Of a DNA stretch of 64,000 nucleotides, positions 6,833 to 14,566 are shown piece by piece (within the stretch, counting starts at the first letter, position 1; every line of letters starts with the position of its first letter). Source of the stretch: Fusicatenibacter_A intestinipullorum (GTDB lineage: Bacteria > Bacillota > Negativicutes > Acidaminococcales > Acidaminococcaceae); contig DWZP01000008.1 in the NCBI GenBank assembly GCA_019117495.1, positions 1 through 64,000 on the forward strand. Direction: 5' to 3'. The position numbers were made by a program, and so were the translations under genes. A model generated the notes under the pieces. It made no database searches. It saw only the letters and a list, made by a program, of their open reading frames with translations, and was not told the DNA's origin.

Positions 6833-9586
6833 TTAAAATGTATAAGTTGCCTGCACATTAAAGCTGCCGCCCTGACGCTCGCCTGCATAGCCGCGCATAT
6901 TCAGGTCAAAGCTCCACGGGCTGTCTGGCGTCGGCTGATAGTTTAAGCCTATTTCTGCCATTACGCTGCTGCCCTGCAAGCTTTGGGTGGGCGCTTTCAT
7001 GCCTGCCGCACGCATCTCGGCGTCACCGTTAAATTCATACTCATAAGCCAGGCCGTAATAAGTGCTGAATTTATTTTCTTTATTGCTGGTAACGCGTGCG
7101 CCTATACGCAGGCGATCGCTGTTAATGCTGTCAAACTCAAATTCGTCATCTGCAACATTAAAGCTGTCACCTTCCGTATAAGTATGGAAGAACTTGCCAT
7201 AAACATCAAGGTCGCTGTCATCACCAAGGCTGAATATTTTGCCCACGCCGATATGTGCGCCGTAATAAGCGGTTTCGCTTTCATAACCGTATTTATTTTC
7301 GCCGTCACTCAAAGCATCGGTCATTTCACTTTTCAGCATACCTGCACGCAGGCTGCCTTCCGTATAAACGCCGTGGCTGTTTTCATAACGTGCAGCAATA
7401 CCGCCTCCGTTATAAACAAGGCTTCCGTCCCCACGGAAAAACTCATTGTTAAAATCGTTATAAGTGCGGTAGTTGCCGCTGCCGTTTTCGTAGAACACGC
7501 CCCAGCTAAAGTCGCCGCCGTTGTGTTCGTTTTCTGCGCCAACGCCAACAATAGTGCTCCAGCCGTTGATTTTAATATCGCTGTTAACGTCATATTTGCT
7601 GCGGTTGCCGTGTACGGCGGCAAAGGTTTTAACGCCGTATTTACCGTCGCGGTTTAAAGTATCAAGGCTGTCGGCAATTAAATCCGTGCCCTGGTTAACA
7701 AACGCTGCGGCAACTGCACGGTTACTAGCAACTAAATCTGTTTGTTTATTGCGTTCCACACCGGTTACAACTGCGCTTAAAGCTGGCGTTTGCATACTAA
7801 TATCATCAGAAGTTATTTGCCCATTTGTTTTGTCTTTAATTTTTATGTTTACATTCTCATACAATAACTGTGTATTTACTATTTTAGCCACGCCAGAATA
7901 ATTTTCAACTTTTCCGCCATTAACATCAGCCAAATCTTTTAATTCTTGCTTATTATTATCATCATCAAAAGCAAAAATTAAATACGCTTTATCACCTGTT
8001 TTCAAATCAGCACTACTTATATTTCCTAATTTTACATTACCAATATTACTTATCTCAGTAACTAATATACCCCCCGTTCCTTCTGTTTTACCCCCTTTAT
8101 CAGTTGCTTGGTTATAAAATTCCGGTTTTTGATTCCATTTAACATTTTCAAAAAGTATAGTATTAAAATTATGAACGCCATTAATACTACTACTAAAATC
8201 ATTTATTTTTAATACATTGTTATCATGTATACCTTTATCATGTATATCTACTGTACCACTACTTTCCTCCATCCACCCATATAAATGCGCCATTACGGTA
8301 TTAGTACCATTCAGTTCAATAGTATTATTACTTGCATTTTTTCCAAATCCACCTATAATTCCTTCACCTTCTGCTTCTGGAGTAATTACAAAACTATTAT
8401 TTTTTATGATAATGTAATTTCCATTAGCTTGACCTTTAACATTTTCTCCTGCAACTATACTACCAGCTACTAAACTATTATCTATATTTACAATATTATT
8501 ATCAGCACTTGTAAATCCGGTAAAATTATCACTTATTTCAGAAACATAACCACCATTAACTTTCTGATATTTTCCACCAGCATTAATATAACTATTAATT
8601 ATGTCCAGCTTATTATTATTAGCAGTTATTGTTCCATTAAAAGACTGTGATTCATCTACACTTACACTTACACAGCCACCCATAATATTTTTACCAGAAT
8701 ATCTATTGCCAGTATTTAATTCTATAAAACTATTTGTTATTTCAACATTATTATTACTGCTGTTCCATTTTACTTCACCAGGCATATTTCTCTTACTACC
8801 AACAACTGCGCCGCCAATTATATTATTAACTTCTTCGATTTTATCCCTACTTATCCCTAAATTATCTATTTTGACATTATTTCCTTCAACATTAATATTT
8901 GTAATAACTCGATTAGAATTACTAACATAACCACCATACAAATGATTTATATACCCATCACGTACATTAACTTCATTTTTTACACCACGTACATTAACTT
9001 CATTTTTTATAACATTAACTTTATCTGTAATTTTTCCAACACTACTATCGTGTATATAGTATCCACCCGCAACAATACCACCATTATTATCCGCAGTAGT
9101 ATTTATCAATGTTATTTTATTAAAATTATTATCGCTACCATATCCACCACCAAATACATTTATTCCTATTTCACTATTTTCAATTGTTAAAGTATTATGA
9201 TTATTACTTTCTCCGTAAGCTCCACCAGCAACGTCACGATAAATAAGGCTATCGCTGCTTATTTCTATTACATTATTGTTTGTATTATAACCATATCCGC
9301 CATAAACACTATCAACTTTACTACTTTCGACTGCTTCAATATTAGAAATAGGTACAGTAACATAAGCATTATTTTTTATAGTTATCTTGTCTTTGCTGTC
9401 TTTAGTTGTATATACATTTTTATAATTGTCAATATTAATAACTTGAAATCTACCATCGTTTATAATACTATCTTTTGTAATTGTTTCATTGTTAATCTCT
9501 AACGCCAAAGCATAATTACTTATACCAATACTCAACAACATACTTAAAGTTACTGCTTTTGTTAAATTTTTACTTACACGTTTCAT
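6833..9586 (-). CDS. Autotransporter with repeat-rich passenger and C-terminal beta-barrel
   Basis: A 917-residue secreted surface protein. A Sec signal peptide covers about residues 1-29 (ending NYALA). A passenger of about 570 residues is rich in Asn, Gly and Val with many short NNxVxI-like strands, typical of a beta-helix. The last 290 residues form a type V autotransporter barrel (VAAVHGNRSKYD, then alternating Gly/aromatic strands) ending in a YTF beta-signal. The passenger DNA (about 7790-9586) is strikingly AT-rich, whereas the barrel DNA (6833-7790) matches neighbouring genes, which suggests a mosaic or foreign passenger. No protease triad was recognised, so adhesion is the default guess. 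The GGGGAGAG site fits the ATG. The promoter contains a homopolymer (see 9643-9670). Confidence 0.85.
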   Translation of the reverse strand: MKRVSKNLTKAVTLSMLLSIGISNYALALEINNETITKDSIINDGRFQVINIDNYKNVYTTKDSKDKITIKNNAYVTVPISNIEAVESSKVDSVYGGYGYNTNNNVIEISSDSLIYRDVAGGAYGESNNHNTLTIENSEIGINVFGGGYGSDNNFNKITLINTTADNNGGIVAGGYYIHDSSVGKITDKVNVIKNEVNVRGVKNEVNVRDGYINHLYGGYVSNSNRVITNINVEGNNVKIDNLGISRDKIEEVNNIIGGAVVGSKRNMPGEVKWNSSNNNVEITNSFIELNTGNRYSGKNIMGGCVSVSVDESQSFNGTITANNNKLDIINSYINAGGKYQKVNGGYVSEISDNFTGFTSADNNIVNIDNSLVAGSIVAGENVKGQANGNYIIIKNNSFVITPEAEGEGIIGGFGKNASNNTIELNGTNTVMAHLYGWMEESSGTVDIHDKGIHDNNVLKINDFSSSINGVHNFNTILFENVKWNQKPEFYNQATDKGGKTEGTGGILVTEISNIGNVKLGNISSADLKTGDKAYLIFAFDDDNNKQELKDLADVNGGKVENYSGVAKIVNTQLLYENVNIKIKDKTNGQITSDDISMQTPALSAVVTGVERNKQTDLVASNRAVAAAFVNQGTDLIADSLDTLNRDGKYGVKTFAAVHGNRSKYDVNSDIKINGWSTIVGVGAENEHNGGDFSWGVFYENGSGNYRTYNDFNNEFFRGDGSLVYNGGGIAARYENSHGVYTEGSLRAGMLKSEMTDALSDGENKYGYESETAYYGAHIGVGKIFSLGDDSDLDVYGKFFHTYTEGDSFNVADDEFEFDSINSDRLRIGARVTSNKENKFSTYYGLAYEYEFNGDAEMRAAGMKAPTQSLQGSSVMAEIGLNYQPTPDSPWSFDLNMRGYAGERQGGSFNVQATYTF
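8961..9014. repeat. 27-bp tandem duplication in the passenger coding sequence
   Basis: Two adjacent near-identical units (8961-8987 and 8988-9014, the second diverging at its end) encode two copies of a 9-residue NEVNVRGVK-type unit in the autotransporter. The length keeps the reading frame. Confidence 0.7.
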
Positions 9587-9642
9587 AACATAACTCTCCC
9601 CTTTTATATCTTGCTTTTTTACAAAACAGCTTTTGTTATATT

Positions 9643-9670
9643 ATTTTACCATACTTTTACCCCCCCGCAA
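9643..9670 (-). promoter_or_regulatory. Autotransporter promoter with a G7 tract between -35 and -10
   Basis: On the minus strand a TATGG-extended -10 (TAAAAT, 9643-9648) is preceded by a run of seven G (plus-strand C7, 9660-9666). The -35 is either TTGCGG (9665-9670, spacer 16) or TCTTGC (9667-9672, spacer 18). In both readings the homopolymer lies in or at the edge of the spacer, so gain or loss of one base would change promoter spacing. Switching is inferred from position. Confidence 0.55.
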
Positions 9671-9922
9671 GACATTTCCGTTTGCGTATGTCTAACTTTT
9701 ACTGGTCTTGTTGTAACAGGGTTTGCTTTCGCAGGTTAGCGTTTTTTTACAGGGTGCTGAATCGTTTTATGGTAAACGCAAACCTTTTAATATAACATAA
9801 AAATTTTTGCAAAAACAGTCTTGTTTTTTAGCCTGCGTTTTTGTTATTATAGTTTTCGCCGCTTTTTTGGGTGCGCACCGCAAAACGGCAAAATAATTTT
9901 TAAGGAGGCTTCACCTTTTTTG

Positions 9923-10526
9923 ATGAAACCTGATTTTACTATTAACAAAAATTTTAAAATTGATGTGGAAGAAACCAGCAATGCACAGCACACCCAAAAA
10001 TTAATTACTGCCGCCCAGAACGGTGATAAAGCGGCAATGGAAAAACTTTGTACTGCTTTTGAGCCTTTGTTCCGCAAGGAAATGCGCCGTGAGATTTTTT
10101 ATAACGGGCTTGGTTTTGAAGAAGGGCTTAGTTTGGCACGCCTGAAATTTATAGAACTGGTGCTTACATATAGCGGAGCGGATTATGAGCATTTTGCAGG
10201 TTACGTACGGTGCAGAATACATTTTGCGCTGTATAACGCCGTTAAAAAAGTTTGGGCAGAAGAAAATAAAAAAAAGCCCCCTGCCCCAAACGGATGAAGC
10301 AGAAGGCACGGAATTTACCGATAATGTTATAGAACGCAGGGAACTGAGTATTTTATTAAACCTTGCACTGGCAAAACTTACGCATAAACAACGCCAAACC
10401 ATTACGGCACTGTATTTTGAGGGGCTTAACGGCAAGGAAACAGCCCAGGTGCTGAATTGTTCGCCCTGTATGGTTACAAAGCACCATAAACTGGCACTTA
10501 AAAATTTAAAAGCAAAATTGGCTTAA
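9923..10526 (+). CDS. Sigma-70-like regulator, split by a frameshift at an A8 tract
   Basis: Two overlapping reading frames together encode one sigma-70-like protein of about 200 residues. The first runs from ATG 9923 to a stop at 10297. It has a region-2-like segment (LITAAQNGDKAAMEKLCTAF) and reads into VWAEENKKKPPAPNG. The second frame ends at 10526 and carries a region-4-like helix-turn-helix (LTHKQRQTITALYFEGLNGK then ETAQVLNCSPCMVTKHHKLA). The frames join at A8 (10268-10275). With seven A the protein would read EENKKSPLPQTDEAE without interruption. Moving between the frames needs +1 (or -2), so it is not the usual -1 ribosomal slip. AAGGAGG lies 14 nt before ATG 9923, a long spacing. 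Possible explanations are phase variation, transcriptional slippage, a young pseudogene or a sequencing error. Confidence 0.6.
10268..10275 (+). other. A8 homopolymer at the frame break of the sigma-like gene
   Basis: Eight consecutive A within the codons for Lys-Lys-Lys. Removing one A fuses the region-2 and region-4 halves into one frame. Confidence 0.75.
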
Positions 10527-10538
10527 TATAAATAAATG

Positions 10539-10572
10539 AGGCACTGTACTTTTTATGGTACAGTGCCTTTTA
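10539..10572. terminator. Terminator between the sigma-like gene and cyuA-like gene
   Basis: An 11-bp stem AGGCACTGTAC/GTACAGTGCCT (10539-10549 with 10558-10568) with TTTT after it on the plus strand. It can serve both convergent genes. Confidence 0.8.
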
Positions 10573-10602
10573 GTTTGCTTATTTAATTTTAAGCGTTTTG
10601 CA

Positions 10603-11886
10603 TTATTCTTTAATCATGATGTCGATAATAACTTCGTTGGTTTTTTCCATGCCTTTTTTAGCCAGGGTGCCAACGTTGGCAAGGGTTTCTTCAACATCTT
10701 TGCCTACAATGCCGTCGCCGGGCTGGTAGTTATTGCCGGTTTTGCACATGTTGTAACCGATAATGCCTGCTTCAACGGAGTTGGCAATTTTACCTGCGCA
10801 GGATGCTTTTGCACCGTCGCAAATCATGCCGCTGGTTACGCCTACGGCGTTGGTAATGGTGTGGCCGATTTCTTCAAGCGTTGCACCATGCAGGTAAGCA
10901 ATGCCTGCACCTGCGCCTGCGCCTGCGCTTACAGCGCCGCAGAATGCGGAAAGTACGCCGATAGGAGTTTTTTCGTGGATGGTTACGAGGTTTGCAAGTG
11001 CAAGAGCACGGTAAAGTTTTTCTTCGGATACTTTAAGTTCCTGTGCGTAAACAATAACAGGAATGGAAGTGGTCATGCCCTGGTTGCCGCTGCCGGAGCA
11101 GATTACAACCGGCATTTCGCAGCCGTTCATGCGGGCATCGCTGCCTGCTGCCGCCATAGCGCGTGCGCGGGTGCGTACGTCCGGGTTTTCGCCGGCCATT
11201 TTTAAAAGCACGCTGCCGATATTGGCGCCGTAGTTGTTGCGCAGGCCTTCTTCTGCAATGGCCATGTTGCATTTAATCTGCGGGTCAAGAACGTGTTTCA
11301 AATCTTCAACGTCTACAGTGTTGGCAAAATCATAAATGTCGGCCAGGTTAAGCAGGGTTCTGTCGGTAAGGCCTTCGTTGGTTTCGCCGTTAACGGGAAT
11401 GTATTTAAGTTTTTCGCCGTCTTTTTCAATCAGTACAACGTTGGTATGGTCGTTGGCAATGCGCACTTTAACATAGTGTTCGCCCTGATACAGGGTAATG
11501 ATAATGTCAAAGGTGCAGCCAAGTTCGATATGTTTGGTGGTAATTTCGGTATGCTGCAAAAACTCCTGCATTTTGGCAATCTGTTCGGGAGTAACGTCGG
11601 CTAAAACTTCCAGTTCTTTATCCGGGTTACCGGCAATAATGCCTACTGCCGCAGCAACAGGAATGCCTTTCATGTGGTTGGTGTTGGGGACGATTACCGA
11701 TTTTACGTTTTTAATGATACTGCCGCTTGCTTCAACCAATACTTTGTCGGGCAGGCCGTCCATATATTTTGCCGCAACTGCCGCTGCATAGGCTAAAGAA
11801 ATCGGCTCGGTACAGCCCATAGCAGGTTTAAGTTCTTCCTCCAGAATCTGAATATAAGCTTTGTACTTCATGTCTGTTTTGTTCAC
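10603..11886 (-). CDS. L-cysteine desulfidase / L-serine dehydratase alpha-type protein (UPF0597, CyuA-like)
   Basis: A 427-residue cytoplasmic protein of the UPF0597 family. Characterised relatives are [4Fe-4S] L-cysteine desulfidases that convert cysteine to pyruvate, ammonia and sulfide. Visible marks are the N-terminal PAMGCTEPISLAYA, the C-terminal AFCGAVSAGAGAGAG glycine-rich stretch and further cysteines suited to cluster binding (GCEMPVVICSGSGNQG; MICDGAKASCAGKI). The start is GTG at 11886, which has GGGAGAG at good spacing; the next ATG five codons later does not. It is last in a lysC-aminotransferase-cyuA run, which suggests amino acid metabolism. Serine deamination is an alternative activity. 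Confidence 0.85.
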   Translation of the reverse strand: MNKTDMKYKAYIQILEEELKPAMGCTEPISLAYAAAVAAKYMDGLPDKVLVEASGSIIKNVKSVIVPNTNHMKGIPVAAAVGIIAGNPDKELEVLADVTPEQIAKMQEFLQHTEITTKHIELGCTFDIIITLYQGEHYVKVRIANDHTNVVLIEKDGEKLKYIPVNGETNEGLTDRTLLNLADIYDFANTVDVEDLKHVLDPQIKCNMAIAEEGLRNNYGANIGSVLLKMAGENPDVRTRARAMAAAGSDARMNGCEMPVVICSGSGNQGMTTSIPVIVYAQELKVSEEKLYRALALANLVTIHEKTPIGVLSAFCGAVSAGAGAGAGIAYLHGATLEEIGHTITNAVGVTSGMICDGAKASCAGKIANSVEAGIIGYNMCKTGNNYQPGDGIVGKDVEETLANVGTLAKKGMEKTNEVIIDIMIKE

Positions 11887-11947
11887 AATCCATCTCTCCC
11901 TTTCTTATATTTCAAGATTCCCCTCGCAAACTTCAATGCATTGTTTA

Positions 11948-13195
11948 TTATTTGTGTACTGCGTCCTGTGCTGCTTTGATTTTAGCTGCCATACCGCCGA
12001 TTTTTTTAAGCGGTACTGCGCACAGTGCAATACGGATGCCTGCTTTAAGAGGCACTGCAAAGATGTTGTCATCGTGCAGTTTGTTGCATACTGCTTCCGG
12101 GTCGGTATCCGGGATGGAAAGGAAGAAGCCTGCAATATACGGAAGGCATTTCAATCCGCACTCGTTTGCTTCTTTCATAAACAAATCGGCACGGGCTTTA
12201 ATCATCTGGTAATAGTCGTTGCGTTCTTTTTGTACTGCTGCCAGCAGTTCCGGGTCTTTGTAAACGGTTGCCAGTGTTTTCATGGCAGGGCGGTTAATGT
12301 TAGACCAGGTTGCGCGGCTGGTGTACTGGTTAATGCCTTTAAATTCGTCAATAACTTCTTTGGAAGAAGAAACGCCTATCATTGCGCCTGTGCGCTGGCC
12401 GTACATAGTAAAGCCTTTGGACATGCTGTATGCAACGATTGTTAAAATGTTGGCAGGCAGATTGGAAATCTTTTTAAAGAATTTGCGTACTGCCTGGCGT
12501 TCGCCCGCATAGTCGATGTAGGCAATATCCAAAAGCAATGTTACGGTTTTGCCGGTGCCTTCGGTAGCATTTTTAAGGATGTCAATTACGCCCTGCATAT
12601 CTTCTTCGCTGAGGCTGTAGCCGGTGGGGTTATGTGCCGGAGTGTTGATGATTAACAGCAGGCTTTTTTGTTTGCTTAAAATTTCTTCTACCTTTGCTTT
12701 TAAGGCAGGCAGGTTATATTTGTTGTTTTCGTCCAGCATGGTATAGGTGTCGAGCTTGCGGCCCATATCGTTGCAGAGCACGCTGTACGGGTCCCAGTAC
12801 CAGTCGCTGGTAAGGGCGGTTTCGCCTTCATCCATGTAGTTCCAGATTGCATGGTGAATTACGCCGGTGCCGCCGGAGGTGGCAACTGCTGCCATGTAGC
12901 CTTCCGGGCGGGAATCGCCGAAAGCTGCGTTCAAAACTTCTTCCAGATAATCCGGCAGGCCGGAAATTGGTGCGTAAGCAATGAGTTCATCGGTAGAAAG
13001 GCTGCGGAAAACTTTATCTACCGTGGGCAGGCATACAAGTTTTTCGTCCTCGTCCAAAATAGCGCCGATTGTGGCGTTGGTTACGTTTTCTGCGCCTATT
13101 TTTTTGGCTGCGGCAACGCATGCTGCGTTAGCGGCAAAAATAGTGTCTTCGGCGGATTTACCTTTTGCGTGGTTAGCTGCAATACTTGTCAGCAT
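11948..13195 (-). CDS. PLP-dependent class I/II aminotransferase
   Basis: A 415-residue fold-type I aminotransferase. Features in order are a TSGGTGVIHHAIWNY phosphate-loop region near 105, INTPAHNPTGYS with the substrate-binding Asn-Pro near 185, DIAYIDYAG near 222 and the PLP lysine in YSMSKGFTMYGQRTGA near residue 258. The last motif is like those of aspartate/aromatic aminotransferases. It lies directly downstream of lysC with a 27-bp gap containing GGAGG, so oxaloacetate/aspartate or aromatic substrates are likely; the sequence alone does not settle which. Confidence 0.85.
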   Translation of the reverse strand: MLTSIAANHAKGKSAEDTIFAANAACVAAAKKIGAENVTNATIGAILDEDEKLVCLPTVDKVFRSLSTDELIAYAPISGLPDYLEEVLNAAFGDSRPEGYMAAVATSGGTGVIHHAIWNYMDEGETALTSDWYWDPYSVLCNDMGRKLDTYTMLDENNKYNLPALKAKVEEILSKQKSLLLIINTPAHNPTGYSLSEEDMQGVIDILKNATEGTGKTVTLLLDIAYIDYAGERQAVRKFFKKISNLPANILTIVAYSMSKGFTMYGQRTGAMIGVSSSKEVIDEFKGINQYTSRATWSNINRPAMKTLATVYKDPELLAAVQKERNDYYQMIKARADLFMKEANECGLKCLPYIAGFFLSIPDTDPEAVCNKLHDDNIFAVPLKAGIRIALCAVPLKKIGGMAAKIKAAQDAVHK

Positions 13196-13222
13196 ATTAA
13201 TTACCTCCAGTTTTTATATCAA

Positions 13223-14452
13223 TCAGTTTTCTGCTTCCTGCGGGAAGAAGCGGCTGTGGATTGCATTAACAGCCTGGGCCACTTTATGTTCGGGCACAAG
13301 GCAGGAAATACTGATTTCTGATGTACTGATTACGCCGATATTAATGCCGGCTTCTGCCAGCGCACCGAACATACCGGCGGCAATGCCCGGGCTGCCAAGC
13401 ATGCCCGCGCCTACAATGGATACTTTGGCTACGTTAACTTCAAGGTCTACTTTATCAAAAGGCATGGCGGCTTTAAGGTTTTCCAAAACGCCGAGAGCCT
13501 CTGCCATATCGGTTTTGGCAACTGTAAACAAAATGTCGTTTTTATCTTTTTGTACGCTTGCGCTCTGCACAATCATGTCAACGTCGATATTGGCGTCTGC
13601 CAGCGCCGCAAAAATTCTGTAAGCTACGCCCGGTTCATCCGGCACGCCGCGTGCTGCCAGTTTTGCAACGTTGGTATCGTGCGCTACGCCGCGGATAACA
13701 AATTTTTTCTCCTGCACTGTATATTCCCCCCTGATAATAGTTCCCGGAACTTCATGAAATGTAGAACGCACATGGATTGCCACGCCGTTGTGTTCGCCGT
13801 ATTCTACCGCGCGCGGCTGCATTACGCCTGCGCCGAGGCGGGCAAGTTCCAGCATTTCGGCAAAGGTAATTTCGTCAAGCTTAAGGGCGTTAGGCACAAT
13901 GCGCGGGTCGGCAGTGTAAACTCCGTCCACGTCGGTATAAATATCGCAGATGCCCACATTAAGCCCGGCTGCAATGGCAACGGCAGTTGTATCGCTGCCG
14001 CCGCGGCCCAGAGTTGTTATATCGCCGCTGCCGGTAATGCCCTGAAAACCTGCCACTATTACAACATTGCCTTCGTCAAGCGCTTTTTGTACGCGCTCGG
14101 CTTCTACATTAACAATGCTTGCTTTAGAATATTTGTCGTTGGTTTTAATTCCGGCCTGCGCGCCCGTAAAAGAAACCGCAGGCTGGCCTTTTGCCCAGAA
14201 TGCCCCTGCCATTAAGGCAATAGTAACCTGTTCACCGGTTGCCAGAAGCATATCGAGTTCGCGTTTGGGCATTTCCGGGTTAACACGCCCGGCCAAAGCC
14301 AGAAGGTCATCAGTGCTGTCGCCCATTGCCGATACAACTATTACAATTTTATCGCCGGGCTTTTTTTCTTTCAGCACCCTGTTTACAATACCATGAATTT
14401 TTTCCGGCGTCGCCACAGAGCTTCCGCCAAATTTTTTTACCAATATAGCCAT
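13223..14452 (-). CDS. lysC: Aspartate kinase
   Basis: A 409-residue monofunctional aspartokinase (EC 2.7.2.4), the first step of lysine, threonine and methionine synthesis from aspartate. The kinase domain begins KKFGGSSVATPEKI and contains GRGGSDTTAVAIAAGL and DVDGVYTADPRI. Two ACT domains fill the last 150 residues (VAHDTNVAKLAARGVPDEPG; VSIVGAGMLGSPGIAAGMF), so feedback inhibition by a product amino acid is expected. No lysine riboswitch was recognised in the leader. First gene of a three-gene unit. Confidence 0.95.
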   Translation of the reverse strand: MAILVKKFGGSSVATPEKIHGIVNRVLKEKKPGDKIVIVVSAMGDSTDDLLALAGRVNPEMPKRELDMLLATGEQVTIALMAGAFWAKGQPAVSFTGAQAGIKTNDKYSKASIVNVEAERVQKALDEGNVVIVAGFQGITGSGDITTLGRGGSDTTAVAIAAGLNVGICDIYTDVDGVYTADPRIVPNALKLDEITFAEMLELARLGAGVMQPRAVEYGEHNGVAIHVRSTFHEVPGTIIRGEYTVQEKKFVIRGVAHDTNVAKLAARGVPDEPGVAYRIFAALADANIDVDMIVQSASVQKDKNDILFTVAKTDMAEALGVLENLKAAMPFDKVDLEVNVAKVSIVGAGMLGSPGIAAGMFGALAEAGINIGVISTSEISISCLVPEHKVAQAVNAIHSRFFPQEAEN

Positions 14453-14488
14453 CAGGTTCCCCCCATGAAAAAATACTGCTATATAAAT

Positions 14489-14517
14489 ATTGTACCATAA
14501 TTGACATATTCTGTATA
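14489..14517 (-). promoter_or_regulatory. Promoter of lysC operon
   Basis: Minus strand -35 TATACA (14512-14517), 17-bp spacer, extended -10 TGGTACAAT (hexamer at 14489-14494). Confidence 0.5.
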
Positions 14518-14566
14518 CACTGTTAATTATGAAAGCACAGTTTTTTAAATGTTAATTAAACAGATA

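Noticed and set aside
10262..10280. Programmed -1 ribosomal frameshift in the sigma-like gene
   Set aside because: A -1 shift leads to a frame with an early stop. The downstream half is reached only by +1 or -2, so A-tract length change fits better.
10555..11205. A 216-codon open frame on the plus strand
   Set aside because: Shadow of the cyuA-like gene, Cys/Phe/Ala-rich with no recognisable protein.
13223..14566. Lysine riboswitch before lysC
   Set aside because: The leader of about 35 nt after the -10 is far too short for the lysine aptamer.
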